This document shows, in pieces, positions 1 to 7,687 of a stretch of 64,000 bases of DNA (its first letter is position 1; each line of letters starts with the position of its first letter). The DNA is from Salipiger thiooxidans (GTDB lineage: Bacteria > Pseudomonadota > Alphaproteobacteria > Rhodobacterales > Rhodobacteraceae). A program made the translations under genes and the position numbers. The stretch covers positions 1 through 64,000 of the forward strand of contig NZ_FNAV01000020.1 in the NCBI RefSeq assembly GCF_900102075.1, in the 5' to 3' direction. The notes beneath the pieces were generated by a model, which had not been told where the DNA came from, did no database searches, and saw only the letters and a list, made by a program, of their open reading frames with translations.

Positions 1-267
1 AAGCAACTGGATACGCATGGAGAGGCGGTCGACCGCTCCATCGAGCGCCACACCATGGAGCTCGGCCTTCGGGATTTCGGTCGGACGGAGCTTGAGCAGC
101 TTCGTGCGGCGGGCGAGGTCCTGCATATCAAGGTCGTGGGCCTCGCCCGCATCGGCTCAGACGTCACGCCCGACCTCGCCCGGGCGACCATCGGCTCGAT
201 CACCGTTCTCGGCAGCCTCCAGGCGTCCGCGGACATCAAGAAGGCCCTCGCCGACCGCATCCTGTAG
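1..267 (+). CDS. C-terminal part of an unknown protein, cut by the window edge
   Basis: The reading frame is open from the first base and ends at a TAG at 265-267, leaving 88 residues of the C-terminus. The visible part is a mixed charged/hydrophobic domain with a helical start (HGEAVDRSIERHTMELG) and an end containing GSITVLGSLQAS followed by a Lys/Arg-rich tail. I do not recognise the family. An internal ATG at 55 could start a 70-residue protein, but the frame is equally good upstream, so a larger protein is more likely. The esterase gene follows after 26 bp on the same strand and may be cotranscribed. Confidence 0.6.
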   Translation, partial: KQLDTHGEAVDRSIERHTMELGLRDFGRTELEQLRAAGEVLHIKVVGLARIGSDVTPDLARATIGSITVLGSLQASADIKKALADRIL

Positions 268-293
268 CGTCGGCTCTCACAAGGACGGAACAG

Positions 294-1385
294 ATGATCA
301 AGCTCAACGCCGGCGCATGGCGCACGGCGACCGGGCAAACGCGCGCTGCGCGGCTTGCCTCCGCAAACGACCTCGTGACCCGAACCCTCGCCCAGCACGG
401 CCTGACGGCCGGACCGGTGGCCGGGTCGCCCGCCGATGACGGCAATGACACGCTGACCTCGGCGCTTTCCGGGCTGATGGCGCGCCTTCACCTCGAAGGC
501 CGGCCCGCAACGCCACCCGCCGATCTTCCGGACGGCGCACAATATGCCGAGGACAGTTTCACCTGCGCCGCCGGAACGCGCCGATACCGCACCTACGTGC
601 CCGCCTCGGCGCAGGAGGGGATCACCGGCCTTGTGGTGATGCTTCACGGCTGCACCCAGACCCCGGAGGATTTTGCCGCCGGGACCGGCATGAACGCCCT
701 GGCCGAGCAACACCGGTTCGTCGTTGTCTACCCGCAGCAATCGCGCGGTGACAATGCCCAGTCCTGCTGGAACTGGTTCAGCCGCGGTGACCAGGCGCGG
801 GATCGGGGCGAGCCTTCCATCCTTGCCGGCCTGACACGCGAGGTCGTCGCCCGCCATGCCATACCCGGGGACAAGGTCTTCGTGGCGGGTCTCTCGGCGG
901 GCGCGGCAATGGCGGTCATCCTTGGCGGCGCCTACCCGGAGGTGTTCAAGGCGGTGGGCGCGCATTCGGGTCTGCCAGCGGGGGCCGCGAAAGATGTCCC
1001 CTCCGCCTTTTCGGCCATGGCCGGTCGTGAGGCCGGAAGCGCTCCGCGCACGGCTCCTACGCGAACCATCGTCTTTCACGGCGATGCCGACGCCACCGTT
1101 CACCCGTCCAACGGCGCGGGTATCGTCCGGCAGGCTCTCGAGGGCGGCCCGTCGCAGAGCCTTCAGACCGAGACTGCGGGCGCCGCGGGGGGGAGATCCT
1201 ATCAACTTAGCAAGACCTATGGCGACGCCGGTACGGAAGCGGTCGAACACTGGGTTGTCGAGGGGCTGGGACATGCATGGTCCGGCGGACAGTCCGCAGG
1301 AAGCTATACCGATCCGAAAGGGCCGGATGCGAGCTCAGAGATGGTCCGCTTCTTCTTCAACCCGTCCACGCCGCCGACTGGCTGA
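294..1385 (+). CDS. PHB depolymerase-family esterase (alpha/beta hydrolase)
   Basis: This 363-residue protein belongs to the esterase/PHB depolymerase family, which hydrolyses polyhydroxyalkanoate or similar esters. An oxyanion-hole motif, VVMLHGCTQTP, lies near residue 120. The nucleophile serine is in the lipase box GLSAGAA near residue 199. The acid is probably in HGDADATVHP near 263 and the catalytic histidine in GLGHAWSGG near 326. A CWNWF element typical of the family is also present. No clear signal peptide is seen at the N-terminus, so an intracellular or non-classical location is possible. Family and triad are clear; the real substrate (PHA oligomer, acetylxylan or feruloyl ester) cannot be told from sequence. 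Mobile-element debris begins about 70 bp downstream. Confidence 0.88.
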   Translation: MIKLNAGAWRTATGQTRAARLASANDLVTRTLAQHGLTAGPVAGSPADDGNDTLTSALSGLMARLHLEGRPATPPADLPDGAQYAEDSFTCAAGTRRYRTYVPASAQEGITGLVVMLHGCTQTPEDFAAGTGMNALAEQHRFVVVYPQQSRGDNAQSCWNWFSRGDQARDRGEPSILAGLTREVVARHAIPGDKVFVAGLSAGAAMAVILGGAYPEVFKAVGAHSGLPAGAAKDVPSAFSAMAGREAGSAPRTAPTRTIVFHGDADATVHPSNGAGIVRQALEGGPSQSLQTETAGAAGGRSYQLSKTYGDAGTEAVEHWVVEGLGHAWSGGQSAGSYTDPKGPDASSEMVRFFFNPSTPPTG

Positions 1386-1529
1386 AGCGTAGGCTCGACA
1401 CCAGATATCGCGCGCAGCAATTGCCGCCAGCGCAATTGCTGCGACATTGGCCTACGATGTTGATTTCCACCCAGAACTGACCCGGGTGTTCCATCGAGAA
1501 GTGACCCGCCTTGGATTATGCTGAGCGGG

Positions 1530-1892
1530 TCATGATTGGGTCAAGACATGGCGTCCCTCCCTCTTTTTCCGGGTGGCTGCGACCGCGCTGTCCTTGAAGC
1601 GGAAGCTGTCGTTTCCGGTCTCGAGGATGTGGCTGCGATGGGTCAGCCGATCGAGGAGCGCGGTGGTCATCTTGGCGTCACCGAACATTGTGGCCCACTC
1701 GCTGAAGCTGAGGTTCGTGGTGATGATCACGCTGGTGCGCTCGTAGAGCTTGCTCAGCAGATGGAAGAGCAAGGCGCCCCCTGAAGCGCTGAACGGCAGG
1801 TATCCGAGCTCGTCCAGGATCACCAGGTCGAGGCGGGTGAGGGTCTCCGCGATGTGTCCGGCTTCTCCCTTGGCCTTACCGGGTTCCGCGCG
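1530..1892 (-). pseudogene. istB: istB fragment (IS21-family ATPase helper), C-terminal half
   Basis: The frame encodes the C-terminal half of the IS21 helper ATPase IstB. Recognisable blocks are [11 protein letters not shown] (Walker B region), [20 protein letters not shown] and [16 protein letters not shown], followed by the usual basic tail. Full-length IstB is about 250 residues; about 120 remain, and the N-terminal Walker A half is missing. A GTG at 1823 gives an apparent 97-residue ORF, but the frame has IstB-like sequence further upstream ([18 protein letters not shown]) and then runs into recombinase sequence. No istA is present. The product is almost certainly inactive. Confidence 0.85.
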
Positions 1893-2270
1893 GGCGAAGA
1901 TCCACTGACCGTCCGGTCACGGATGAGCGCCCTCGATGCTGCCGGCTTCGGCGGCGGGTCTGAGTGTCTTCGTCGTGACGCCGAGCAGGCGCGCGGCGTT
2001 GGTCAGGTTGAGCCAGGGGGCGGTGCCGTCGGGAGCCTGGCGGAACACCGGGATCTTGTGATGCGACCTGAGTGCGGTGACGCGCTCCCGGGTCCATCGG
2101 GTGCCATGACCGGTCAGCAGACCGTTTCGATTTAGGATGCCGGCGATCAGATCGTCGGAGGCCAGGAGAACAAGCTGACGTACCGCCGCGGTGATCTCGG
2201 GTGTTGTACTGTTGCGCTGGCCTCGACGCCGCTTCGGCAGGCGCAGTTCGGTAGAGCACCTCGCGCTCCT
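1893..2270 (-). pseudogene. Serine-recombinase C-terminal fragment with in-frame TGA, fused to istB remnant
   Basis: The sequence between roughly 1893 and 2270 encodes the C-terminal part of a large serine recombinase. It shows TELRLPKRRRGQ, then DDLIAGILNRNGLLTGHG, WTRERVTALRSHHKIPV, and an HTH-like segment WLNLTNAARLLGVTTKTLR. These blocks match the region after the catalytic domain of transposon-borne recombinases as I know them. A TGA at 1917-1919 interrupts the frame after GAHP. The same frame then continues as [11 protein letters not shown], which also looks like recombinase, before switching to IstB sequence. The catalytic N-terminal domain is absent. The 5' limit is approximate because the frame degenerates upstream of 2270. 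Confidence 0.65.
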
Positions 2271-2444
2271 CGGTCCCGTGGGTGGTCTGTGATTGCGTTG
2301 TACAACACGGACCGGCCCCGCAGCGCCGGGCAACCAGACCCCGCAACAAGCGCGCCGAGTGCTTGAGTACTATGAGGGCTCCGCGCCCGACGCGCTTGCG
2401 CAAGAGGGGGAGCCGAATACCAAAATCCAACCAACAGGCGCTCG

Positions 2445-2531
2445 TTATGAATGAGGGACCAGCGGGGAGCAGGTCCCTTCCAGCGCGACCTTCGCCCTGA
2501 ACTCAGGCGCGTGCTGCGTCCGTTTCGACAT
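2445..2531 (-). pseudogene. IS3-family orfA stub (28 codons)
   Basis: An ATG at 2531 opens a frame beginning MSKRTQHAPEFRAKVALEG, the characteristic N-terminus of IS3-family OrfA transposases. After about 19 residues the similarity stops and the frame ends at a TAA at 2445-2447. The initiation region is intact, with GGAGATCAGAG just upstream. A full OrfA is about 90-100 residues, so the element was cut close to its start. Confidence 0.7.
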
Positions 2532-2583
2532 CTCTGATCTCCTTCGGCTCGAGTATCAGCAGACTGCAAATCGTTGCTTATGT

Positions 2584-2611
2584 GAGTGTCCGAATTTCCG
2601 GGGGGTGCTCA
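2584..2611 (-). repeat. Candidate outer inverted-repeat end of the IS3-family remnant
   Basis: Read on the minus strand from 2611, the sequence starts TGAGCACCCCCCGGAAATTC and lies about 50-80 bp upstream of the orfA start. That is the usual place for an IS3-family terminal repeat, and the TG start and C/G-rich outer bases fit. The matching right end is gone with the rest of the element, so the assignment rests on position and general resemblance. Confidence 0.45.
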
Positions 2612-2852
2612 AGTCGCTCGGTTCGCTCTGCGTCTCACCGCGAAGGGACAGAGTAATTCCATGTAAACAATGCGATTTTCACTTTCGTGCTCTTGTACTT
2701 GTAATGCGAGGAAAAGCCTGCGAGGGTACGCGTAAGGTGACAACTCCTGTCGATCCGGTCACCCGCCGCTTGGCAGCCTGCCATGCGCTTTTACGATCCC
2801 ACGCAGACCGCACGGTAGTCATGTTCAGGCGCCTTGGCCGCGAGCATGGATC
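2612..2852. other. Non-coding stretch with no recognised gene
   Basis: This interval is slightly more A+T-rich than its surroundings and carries only short frames with no recognisable protein similarity. I see no tRNA, obvious promoter or terminator in it. It separates the mobile-element debris from the next possible small gene. Confidence 0.5.
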
Positions 2853-3371
2853 TTGCAGAATGCAGGTCGTGCACTTGGAGGGCGCGCCATCGCATTTCGG
2901 ACACCGGGCAAGGCGACAGTTACCTTCGAAAGGCCATTTCCGATTGTTGGGAGTGGTTGGCTTCAGCCCGGCACCTACGAACTTCTGATCGAAGAGGATC
3001 GGACCGGATACAGCGGCCTCGAAACCGTCTTCCGGATCTACCTTGTTCAGCACGATGCGCAGGGGCGCAAGGAACTACGCCTGCTCGACCCCAAAGCTCT
3101 GACGAGGGCCCTGAGCCCAGATCCCGACGGTAGAGGGGTTCCGAATACAAGCAATGCTGACGCGAGCCCATTGGAGACATCGCATGACCCTGCATCCCGA
3201 TCCCGACCCTGCGGACTACGACTGTTTGGCGGTTGGCACAGTCGCGTCCTCTCACGGTTTTTCCCGAAGAGTCCTGGCCGCCAGCGGCGGTGCGGAACAC
3301 CTGAGGCCCGGTCGCGCTCGCCCCACGCCGAACATCGCAATCTCTCCAGGTTCCGTCGGCCGCGACGGTAG
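2853..3371 (+). CDS. Possible small hypothetical protein, probably frameshifted
   Basis: The first ~90 residues of this 172-residue frame read like a real domain: FERPFPIVGSGWLQPGTYEL followed by an acidic linker, VFRIYLVQHD and LDPKALTRAL. I recall small alphaproteobacterial hypotheticals with a similar 'RPF..PG...L.PGTYE' core. After about residue 95 the translation turns Arg/Ser/Pro-rich, as expected of an out-of-frame GC-rich reading. The gene may therefore have a frameshift or may normally end near 3130. No ribosome-binding site is obvious before the ATG. Function is unknown and coding status is uncertain. Confidence 0.35.
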   Translation: MQNAGRALGGRAIAFRTPGKATVTFERPFPIVGSGWLQPGTYELLIEEDRTGYSGLETVFRIYLVQHDAQGRKELRLLDPKALTRALSPDPDGRGVPNTSNADASPLETSHDPASRSRPCGLRLFGGWHSRVLSRFFPKSPGRQRRCGTPEARSRSPHAEHRNLSRFRRPRR

Positions 3372-3523
3372 CGTTTTGGAGCTGCTGACGAAGTTGGGCG
3401 GCGATGTGACATACGGGGCGCGCCCGACCTGCGGCGCAGACGTCGAGGCCCAACGCGCAACCATACCTGTCGCAGTGCGGCTGGACCGTGGCCTTGCGTC
3501 GGCCTGCCTGGGAAAGCCTGTTC

Positions 3524-4318
3524 ATGTCGCGCACTGACATCAAGGAGCGGTCGGCTGGCCTGCTTACGACATTCGCAGTGTTCTGGATCGGGGTGTCCGC
3601 AATGGTACCGGCAGCGGCACAGACCGACAGCCCGGAGCCGCCGGAGAATGCCCAGTTGAGACGCTTTGGCGGAGGCTGGGAATGCGATCCTGGCTATCGC
3701 GAGCGCGAAGGGGCGTGTGCTGCGGTTGCCATACCAGAGAACGCGTATTCCACGAACAGCAGCTACGGTTCAGGCTGGGAGTGCGCGCACGGCTTCCGCG
3801 AGAGTGGGGCCTCGACTTGCGAGCAGATCGACGTTCCGGAAAATGCCTATCTGAACCCAGCGGGGAACGATTGGCGTTGTGATCGCGGCTATATCCAAAG
3901 CGGTGGTGGCTGCCAGAGGATCGACGTCCCGGCGAACGGGTATCTTTCTGAGAGTGCCTATGCCGGAGACTGGGATTGCGAGAGAGGCTTTGCGAAGACC
4001 CGGAACAGTTGTGTCAAGATTGACGTGCCGGAGCGCGGCTTTCTCACGGGGCGCCAGATCGGCGACCTCTGGGAGTGCGAGCGTGGCTACGTGAAGACGT
4101 CCGACAGTTGCAAGGAAATCGCGATACCGGAACACGCTTATCTCAGCGACTCCTACGGGGGGCCCGGGTGGGTGTGCGAGCGGGGTTACGCTGCCAGCGG
4201 CGATCGTTGCCTCGCACTGGAGGTCCCGGCCAATGCGCACCTCAATCACTCCGGAAATGATTGGTTGTGCAACGACAACTTTCGGCTGCGTGGCGGGGAA
4301 TGCCACCTTGCCAACTGA
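3524..4318 (+). CDS. Secreted protein with seven tandem two-cysteine repeats
   Basis: The product is 264 residues if it starts at the ATG at 3524, which puts a basic N-terminus before a hydrophobic segment (LLTTFAVFWIGVSAMV) and an AAAQ cleavage site. A GTG or ATG 36 bp upstream would only add a non-signal extension. The mature part is seven repeats of about 31-34 residues with the pattern (I/V)P-x-x-A-(Y/H)-L, then GxxW-x-C-x-x-G-(Y/F) and a second cysteine near the end. All 14 cysteines sit in the repeats, two per repeat, which suggests one disulfide per unit in an exported rod-like or binding protein. I have seen such repeats in uncharacterised proteobacterial exported proteins but know of no assigned function. 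The transglutaminase-like gene follows 65 bp later on the same strand. Confidence 0.82.
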   Translation: MSRTDIKERSAGLLTTFAVFWIGVSAMVPAAAQTDSPEPPENAQLRRFGGGWECDPGYREREGACAAVAIPENAYSTNSSYGSGWECAHGFRESGASTCEQIDVPENAYLNPAGNDWRCDRGYIQSGGGCQRIDVPANGYLSESAYAGDWDCERGFAKTRNSCVKIDVPERGFLTGRQIGDLWECERGYVKTSDSCKEIAIPEHAYLSDSYGGPGWVCERGYAASGDRCLALEVPANAHLNHSGNDWLCNDNFRLRGGECHLAN

Positions 4319-4383
4319 GCGATGCACCAGCAGCAGGGGCGGCCCGCCGGTGGTATGCCAGGCATGTATAAAGGTTGGAAACG

Positions 4384-5229
4384 ATGAGAATCCGCTTGGG
4401 GTGCCGACTACGCTATCATCTGGTGAAACCGACACCGATGATCGCGCTGCTGAACGTGCATTTTTCCCGTTTCGGAGATTTGGAACGTCCGGACTACCTC
4501 CACACCAAACCCAGCGTTCCCTTGCAGAGCTATCGCGATGCTTTCGGGAACTGGTGCACGAGATGTGTCGCCCCGGCCGGCGATTTCGTGCTCGGAACGG
4601 ATGGGATCTTTCGGGATCTCGGTGTGCCGGACGCATGTGCTCAGGACGCAGCGGAGCATCCGGTCGAAGAGCTGCCGTTCGAGACCTTGGTATTTCTTCT
4701 TGGAAGCCGCTACTGCGACACGGATCTGCTCTCTGATCGTGCATGGCAGATGTTCGAGCATGTTCCGCCCGGCTGGAACCGGGTGCAGGCCGTCTGCGAC
4801 TACGTTCACAACGCGGTAACCTTTGGATATGAGCACGCCCGCTCGACCCGCACAGCATCGCAAACACTGGCAGAAGGCGTCGGTGTCTGCCGCGATTTCA
4901 CCCACCTGGCCATCACCTTGTGCAGATGCCTGAACATCCCGGCCCGTTACTGCACGGGATACCTGGGTGATATCGGGATGCCTCCCCCCTATCCACCGGG
5001 GGATTTCGCGGCCTGGATGGAAGTCTATCTCGGCGGAACGTGGTGGGTTTTCGATCCGAGAAACAATGAACGCCGGATCGGTCGCGTGCTGATCGCAAGA
5101 GGGCGTGATGCAGCAGACGTCCCCCTGACACAGAGCTTTGGTCACGCAGAACTCACGGGCTTCGAGGTCTGGGCCGATGAAATCGCCAACGCGACCGATG
5201 CCGAAAGGCACAATGAACGCGAGAATTGA
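4384..5229 (+). CDS. Transglutaminase-like domain protein
   Basis: This 281-residue protein has a bacterial transglutaminase/protease-like fold. The N-terminal third is a beta-rich domain of the type preceding the core. The core contains VCDYVHNAVTFGYEHA, the nucleophile motif GVGVCRDFTHLAITLCR near residue 160, GYLGDIG, and WWVFDPRNN, whose Asp would be the third triad member. Where many relatives have His (DFHAW), this one reads DFAAW; related rhizobial proteins as I remember them also lack His there, so the proton-relay residue is uncertain. The start is placed at ATG 4384; a TTG at 4375 is the alternative. There is no signal peptide. Possible roles are cysteine peptidase, amidase or crosslinking; the substrate is unknown. 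Confidence 0.85.
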   Translation: MRIRLGCRLRYHLVKPTPMIALLNVHFSRFGDLERPDYLHTKPSVPLQSYRDAFGNWCTRCVAPAGDFVLGTDGIFRDLGVPDACAQDAAEHPVEELPFETLVFLLGSRYCDTDLLSDRAWQMFEHVPPGWNRVQAVCDYVHNAVTFGYEHARSTRTASQTLAEGVGVCRDFTHLAITLCRCLNIPARYCTGYLGDIGMPPPYPPGDFAAWMEVYLGGTWWVFDPRNNERRIGRVLIARGRDAADVPLTQSFGHAELTGFEVWADEIANATDAERHNEREN

Positions 5230-5262
5230 ACAGCTGAAGACACCCTTGGAGACTATCAGACT

Positions 5263-5451
5263 ATGGCGAACAAGATTGATCAGAAGAAGTCCAAGGGGGG
5301 CGTGTCGGTCGCAGAGCGCACACACAGCGCGGCGATGGCGATCATCAACGATGAGACGAACGACCGCCTCGAGAAGACCCGTCGCCTGAGAGCAGCGCGG
5401 CTCGAGCGCGAAGCAAACGCTTCGAAACGGAAGAAAAGACCAGCTTCGTGA
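5263..5451 (+). CDS. Small basic alphaproteobacterial protein
   Basis: A 62-residue, strongly charged, probably helical protein starting MANKIDQKKSKGG. Its C-terminal half (NDRLEKTRRLRAARLEREA) closely resembles that of the 50-residue product at 7688-7840, so the two are paralogues. Short proteins with this EKT-RL-AAR-ER signature are common in alphaproteobacteria but I know of no function for them. The gene lies 33 bp after the transglutaminase-like gene and may be cotranscribed. The ATG is preceded by a weak purine-rich stretch. Confidence 0.65.
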   Translation: MANKIDQKKSKGGVSVAERTHSAAMAIINDETNDRLEKTRRLRAARLEREANASKRKKRPAS

Positions 5452-5474
5452 CGTCTACGCCAATGCGGCGGGGC

Positions 5475-5493
5475 GCCGGGACTTCTCCCCGGC
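5475..5493. terminator. GC hairpin between convergent genes
   Basis: GCCGGG and CCCGGC arms of 6 bp enclose a 7-nt loop in the gap between the small basic protein gene and the convergent desaturase. No T-tract follows on either strand, so it is at best a weak or Rho-assisted terminator. Confidence 0.35.
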
Positions 5494-5547
5494 ATCCAGC
5501 TTTCTGGCAGCTGCTCGGCTCTGCGGGAAAGGCCCGCGTGCTGGCGG

Positions 5548-6558
5548 TTAAGCTTTTGCTTCGGCGAAGGTCACGAGGCGCCTCGCGTCTTCATCCCAAA
5601 GATGCAGCCGCGCGCAGCGCAGGCTGTCCAGCAGGGTGATACGCTGTATGCCCGCCAGCATGTCATGCTCGCGGAGCACCTCGCTCAGGCGATAGAACGG
5701 GATCCTGCTGGCCAGATGGTGAATATGGTGTGCGCCGATATTGGCAGTGAACCAGTTCAGTACGGGCGGCAGGACGTAATACGAAGATCCGTGAAGCGCA
5801 GCGTTCTGTACGACCCAGTCGGGTTCGTGGTCCCACTCGGTGTCCTCGAACTGATGCTGGACGTAGAACAGCCACATCCCGATCGAGCTCGCGAAAAGCG
5901 TCGTGGGCAGGAATATCAGCAGGATGACCTGGAGGCCGCCAAAGACCCATAGAAGCGCGAGCGTCGCCGCAATGCCTGCATTGGTGAGGAGTGCGCTTGC
6001 CCAGTAGATTCTGCCAGATCGCATCAGTCCGACGGGCAGCCGATTCTGCAGGAAAAAGATGTAGAACGGAGCGAGGCCGAAGAGGAACAGCGGGTTGCGG
6101 AGTGCTCTGTAAATGATCCGCTTCAGTCGGCTTCTAGCCTGGAACTCGCTGACCGTCATGGTCGGAATGTCACCAACGCCGCGGCGGTCGAGGTTGCCGG
6201 TTGTCGAATGATGAATCGCGTGCGTCCGGCGCCAGACGTCGTATGGGGTCAGCGTCAGGACGCCGAGAATGCGCCCGGTCCAGTCATTGAGAGCTCTGCT
6301 CCCAAAGAACGCCGCGTGACCGCAATCGTGCTGGATCAGGAAGATGCGAACCAAGAAGCCGGCGTTCAGAAGCGCGAGACACAGGCTAAGCCAGGGACTG
6401 ACGGAGATCAGCTGCCAGGCAAGGGTCCAGATCAACAAAAACGGAAGGATCGTGACGCTCAGCTCGAACAGGCTTCGCGACAGGATCGGAGTGCGGTACT
6501 TCATCAGCACGCGCGTCCATTCTGCCGGACTGCGAGGCGTTTGCATTGTTCCGGACAT
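5548..6558 (-). CDS. Membrane fatty-acid desaturase
   Basis: The 336-residue product is an integral-membrane di-iron fatty-acid desaturase. Three histidine boxes are present: HDCGH near residue 83, HAIHH near 118, and HHIHH near 285 in the NIGAHHIHHL context typical of acyl-lipid desaturases. Hydrophobic segments lie before the first box and between boxes two and three, giving the usual four-helix topology with cytoplasmic histidines. The ATG at 6558 (MSGTMQTPRSP) is chosen because the 41 residues upstream in the frame are low-complexity and unlike the family. It would introduce double bonds into membrane lipids, which fits its place next to a cold-shock gene transcribed in the same direction. 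Regiospecificity cannot be read from sequence. Confidence 0.88.
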   Translation of the reverse strand: MSGTMQTPRSPAEWTRVLMKYRTPILSRSLFELSVTILPFLLIWTLAWQLISVSPWLSLCLALLNAGFLVRIFLIQHDCGHAAFFGSRALNDWTGRILGVLTLTPYDVWRRTHAIHHSTTGNLDRRGVGDIPTMTVSEFQARSRLKRIIYRALRNPLFLFGLAPFYIFFLQNRLPVGLMRSGRIYWASALLTNAGIAATLALLWVFGGLQVILLIFLPTTLFASSIGMWLFYVQHQFEDTEWDHEPDWVVQNAALHGSSYYVLPPVLNWFTANIGAHHIHHLASRIPFYRLSEVLREHDMLAGIQRITLLDSLRCARLHLWDEDARRLVTFAEAKA

Positions 6559-6604
6559 GTCTGAGCTGGTTGCCGGGCGCTCGCGAGGAGCGCCCGGCGG
6601 CAGT

Positions 6605-6811
6605 TCATGCAAGAGCAAGGTTGATGGCGCTTTCGCGGCCATCACGGCCGCTCTCAACGTCATAGGTAACCTTCTGAGCATCGGCGAGGCCGGTCAGGCC
6701 GGCGCGCTCGATCGCCGAGATGTGGACGAACACGTCGCGTCCGCCGTTCTCAGGCTCGATGAAGCCAAAACCCTTGGTGCTGTTGAACCATTTCACGGTG
6801 CCATTGGCCAT
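6605..6811 (-). CDS. CspA-family cold-shock protein (copy 1)
   Basis: This 68-residue single cold-shock domain has both RNA-binding motifs, KGFGFIEP (RNP1) and DVFVHIS (RNP2), behind the standard start [14 protein letters not shown]. It binds single-stranded RNA/DNA and acts as an RNA chaperone. The ATG at 6811 follows an AGGAGACCAC ribosome-binding region. It differs only modestly from the copy at 7398-7604 (shared ESGRDGRE near the end), and the two are transcribed away from each other. The desaturase starts 46 bp downstream on the same strand, so the two may form a cold-response transcription unit. Confidence 0.93.
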   Translation of the reverse strand: MANGTVKWFNSTKGFGFIEPENGGRDVFVHISAIERAGLTGLADAQKVTYDVESGRDGRESAINLALA

Positions 6812-7397
6812 ATCCGTGGTCTCCTGTTCTGTTGCCGCCCACATTATTGCGGCGGCCCGGCAAAGTCAGTTCGAGTCGATCAACTGAGAGCCGGGTGAAC
6901 GGAAAGCAGAGGTTCGAATGGAGTAACGATAGCATCCGACGATATGGAGGCAAAAACCGCCGAGCGCAATGGCTCATCACTGAAACTCTGACAAACTTGG
7001 ACAAACTTGTGTACGTGAGCGTCCCGGCCGACGTCACCTCGGTGCATTATCGGCAGCGCAAGGATCCGAACCCGCAGGACCGCCAACGGCGCAGCACGGC
7101 AGGCGTCGGCGGGTCCGCGCGGTGACCGAAGCGCCAGGTCGGGAGCTTGAGACCAATGGCGATGATGTCACCGTGGAGGAGTGGCCTCCAAGGCGGCATC
7201 GCGCGTGCCCCGTCAGCTTTAGGATCCCGAAGAAAGAATCCTTGCGTTTGTGGCTGGCGAGGCTCATGGATGGAGGGCTTACGTTTCTTCTCTTCGAAAT
7301 GCTGCTGCCGCTGACCCGGTTTCGGTTGACCGACTTGGATCGACTTTTGCCCGGCTGTCGCGATTCTGCGGGCAGCATTTCTAAGGAGACCACGGAC
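6812..7397. other. Intergenic region between inverted cold-shock genes, with duplicated leaders
   Basis: The 586-bp gap carries the promoters and leaders of two outward-facing cold-shock genes. The ~90 bp upstream of each gene are recognisably alike when each is read toward its start: both contain a TTGA(T/C)CGACTTGGA-like block, a TTTGCCCGGC-like block, and an AGGAGACCACGGA(T/C)ATG start region. The central part (about 6910-7300) holds no convincing gene. Long 5' leaders are usual for cspA-type mRNAs. Confidence 0.6.
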
Positions 7398-7604
7398 ATG
7401 GCCACTGGCACCGTGAAATGGTTCAACACCACCAAAGGCTTCGGCTTCATCGAGCCTGAAAATGGCAGCAGGGACGTTTTCGTCCATATTTCTGCCCTGC
7501 AGCGATCGGGTCTCGACCGGCTCGAAGATGGCCAGAAGGTTACCTTCGACGTTGAGAGTGGCCGTGATGGTCGCGAAAACGCCAATAATCTGGCGCTTGC
7601 TTGA
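7398..7604 (+). CDS. CspA-family cold-shock protein (copy 2)
   Basis: The product is a 68-residue cold-shock domain protein starting [14 protein letters not shown], with RNP1 KGFGFIEP and RNP2 DVFVHIS intact. The ATG at 7398 is preceded by AAGGAGACCACGGAC, a strong ribosome-binding site. The frame runs upstream to 7122, but that part shows no cold-shock similarity. It is a close paralogue of the gene at 6605-6811, in opposite orientation. A small basic protein gene follows within 100 bp. Confidence 0.93.
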   Translation: MATGTVKWFNTTKGFGFIEPENGSRDVFVHISALQRSGLDRLEDGQKVTFDVESGRDGRENANNLALA

Positions 7605-7687
7605 AGTCGACATTTGAAGATTTGCTTCCCGGCGTTCCTCCTCAGACGGGGAACGGCGGAAAACTTCTGAAACCTAGCGTTTCGGAT

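Larger units (their letters stand above)
1458..2611 (-). mobile_element. Mobile-element graveyard: IS21 end, serine recombinase and IS3 remnants
   Basis: Three truncated mobile genes lie head to tail on the minus strand. The left limit, TGTTGATTTCCACCCAGAAC at 1458, has the look of an IS21-family terminal sequence, and the nearby repeated 'agaactgaccc/agaagtgaccc' phrases are typical of multiple terminal repeats. An istB C-terminal fragment follows, then a serine-recombinase C-terminus, then the first codons of an IS3-family orfA with a candidate outer end finishing at 2611. No element is complete and none should be able to move by itself. No flanking target duplication was identified. Confidence 0.75.

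Noticed and set aside
1917..1919. In-frame TGA as a possible selenocysteine codon
   Set aside because: It lies in degenerate mobile-element debris; homologous recombinases do not carry selenocysteine and no SECIS-like hairpin was noted.
2147..2569. 140-codon minus-strand frame across the recombinase and IS3 remnants
   Set aside because: It is in a different frame from both recognisable protein remnants and shows no similarity.
6900..6960. GGTTCGAAT phrase resembling a tRNA T-loop
   Set aside because: No acceptor, D or anticodon stems could be placed around it.
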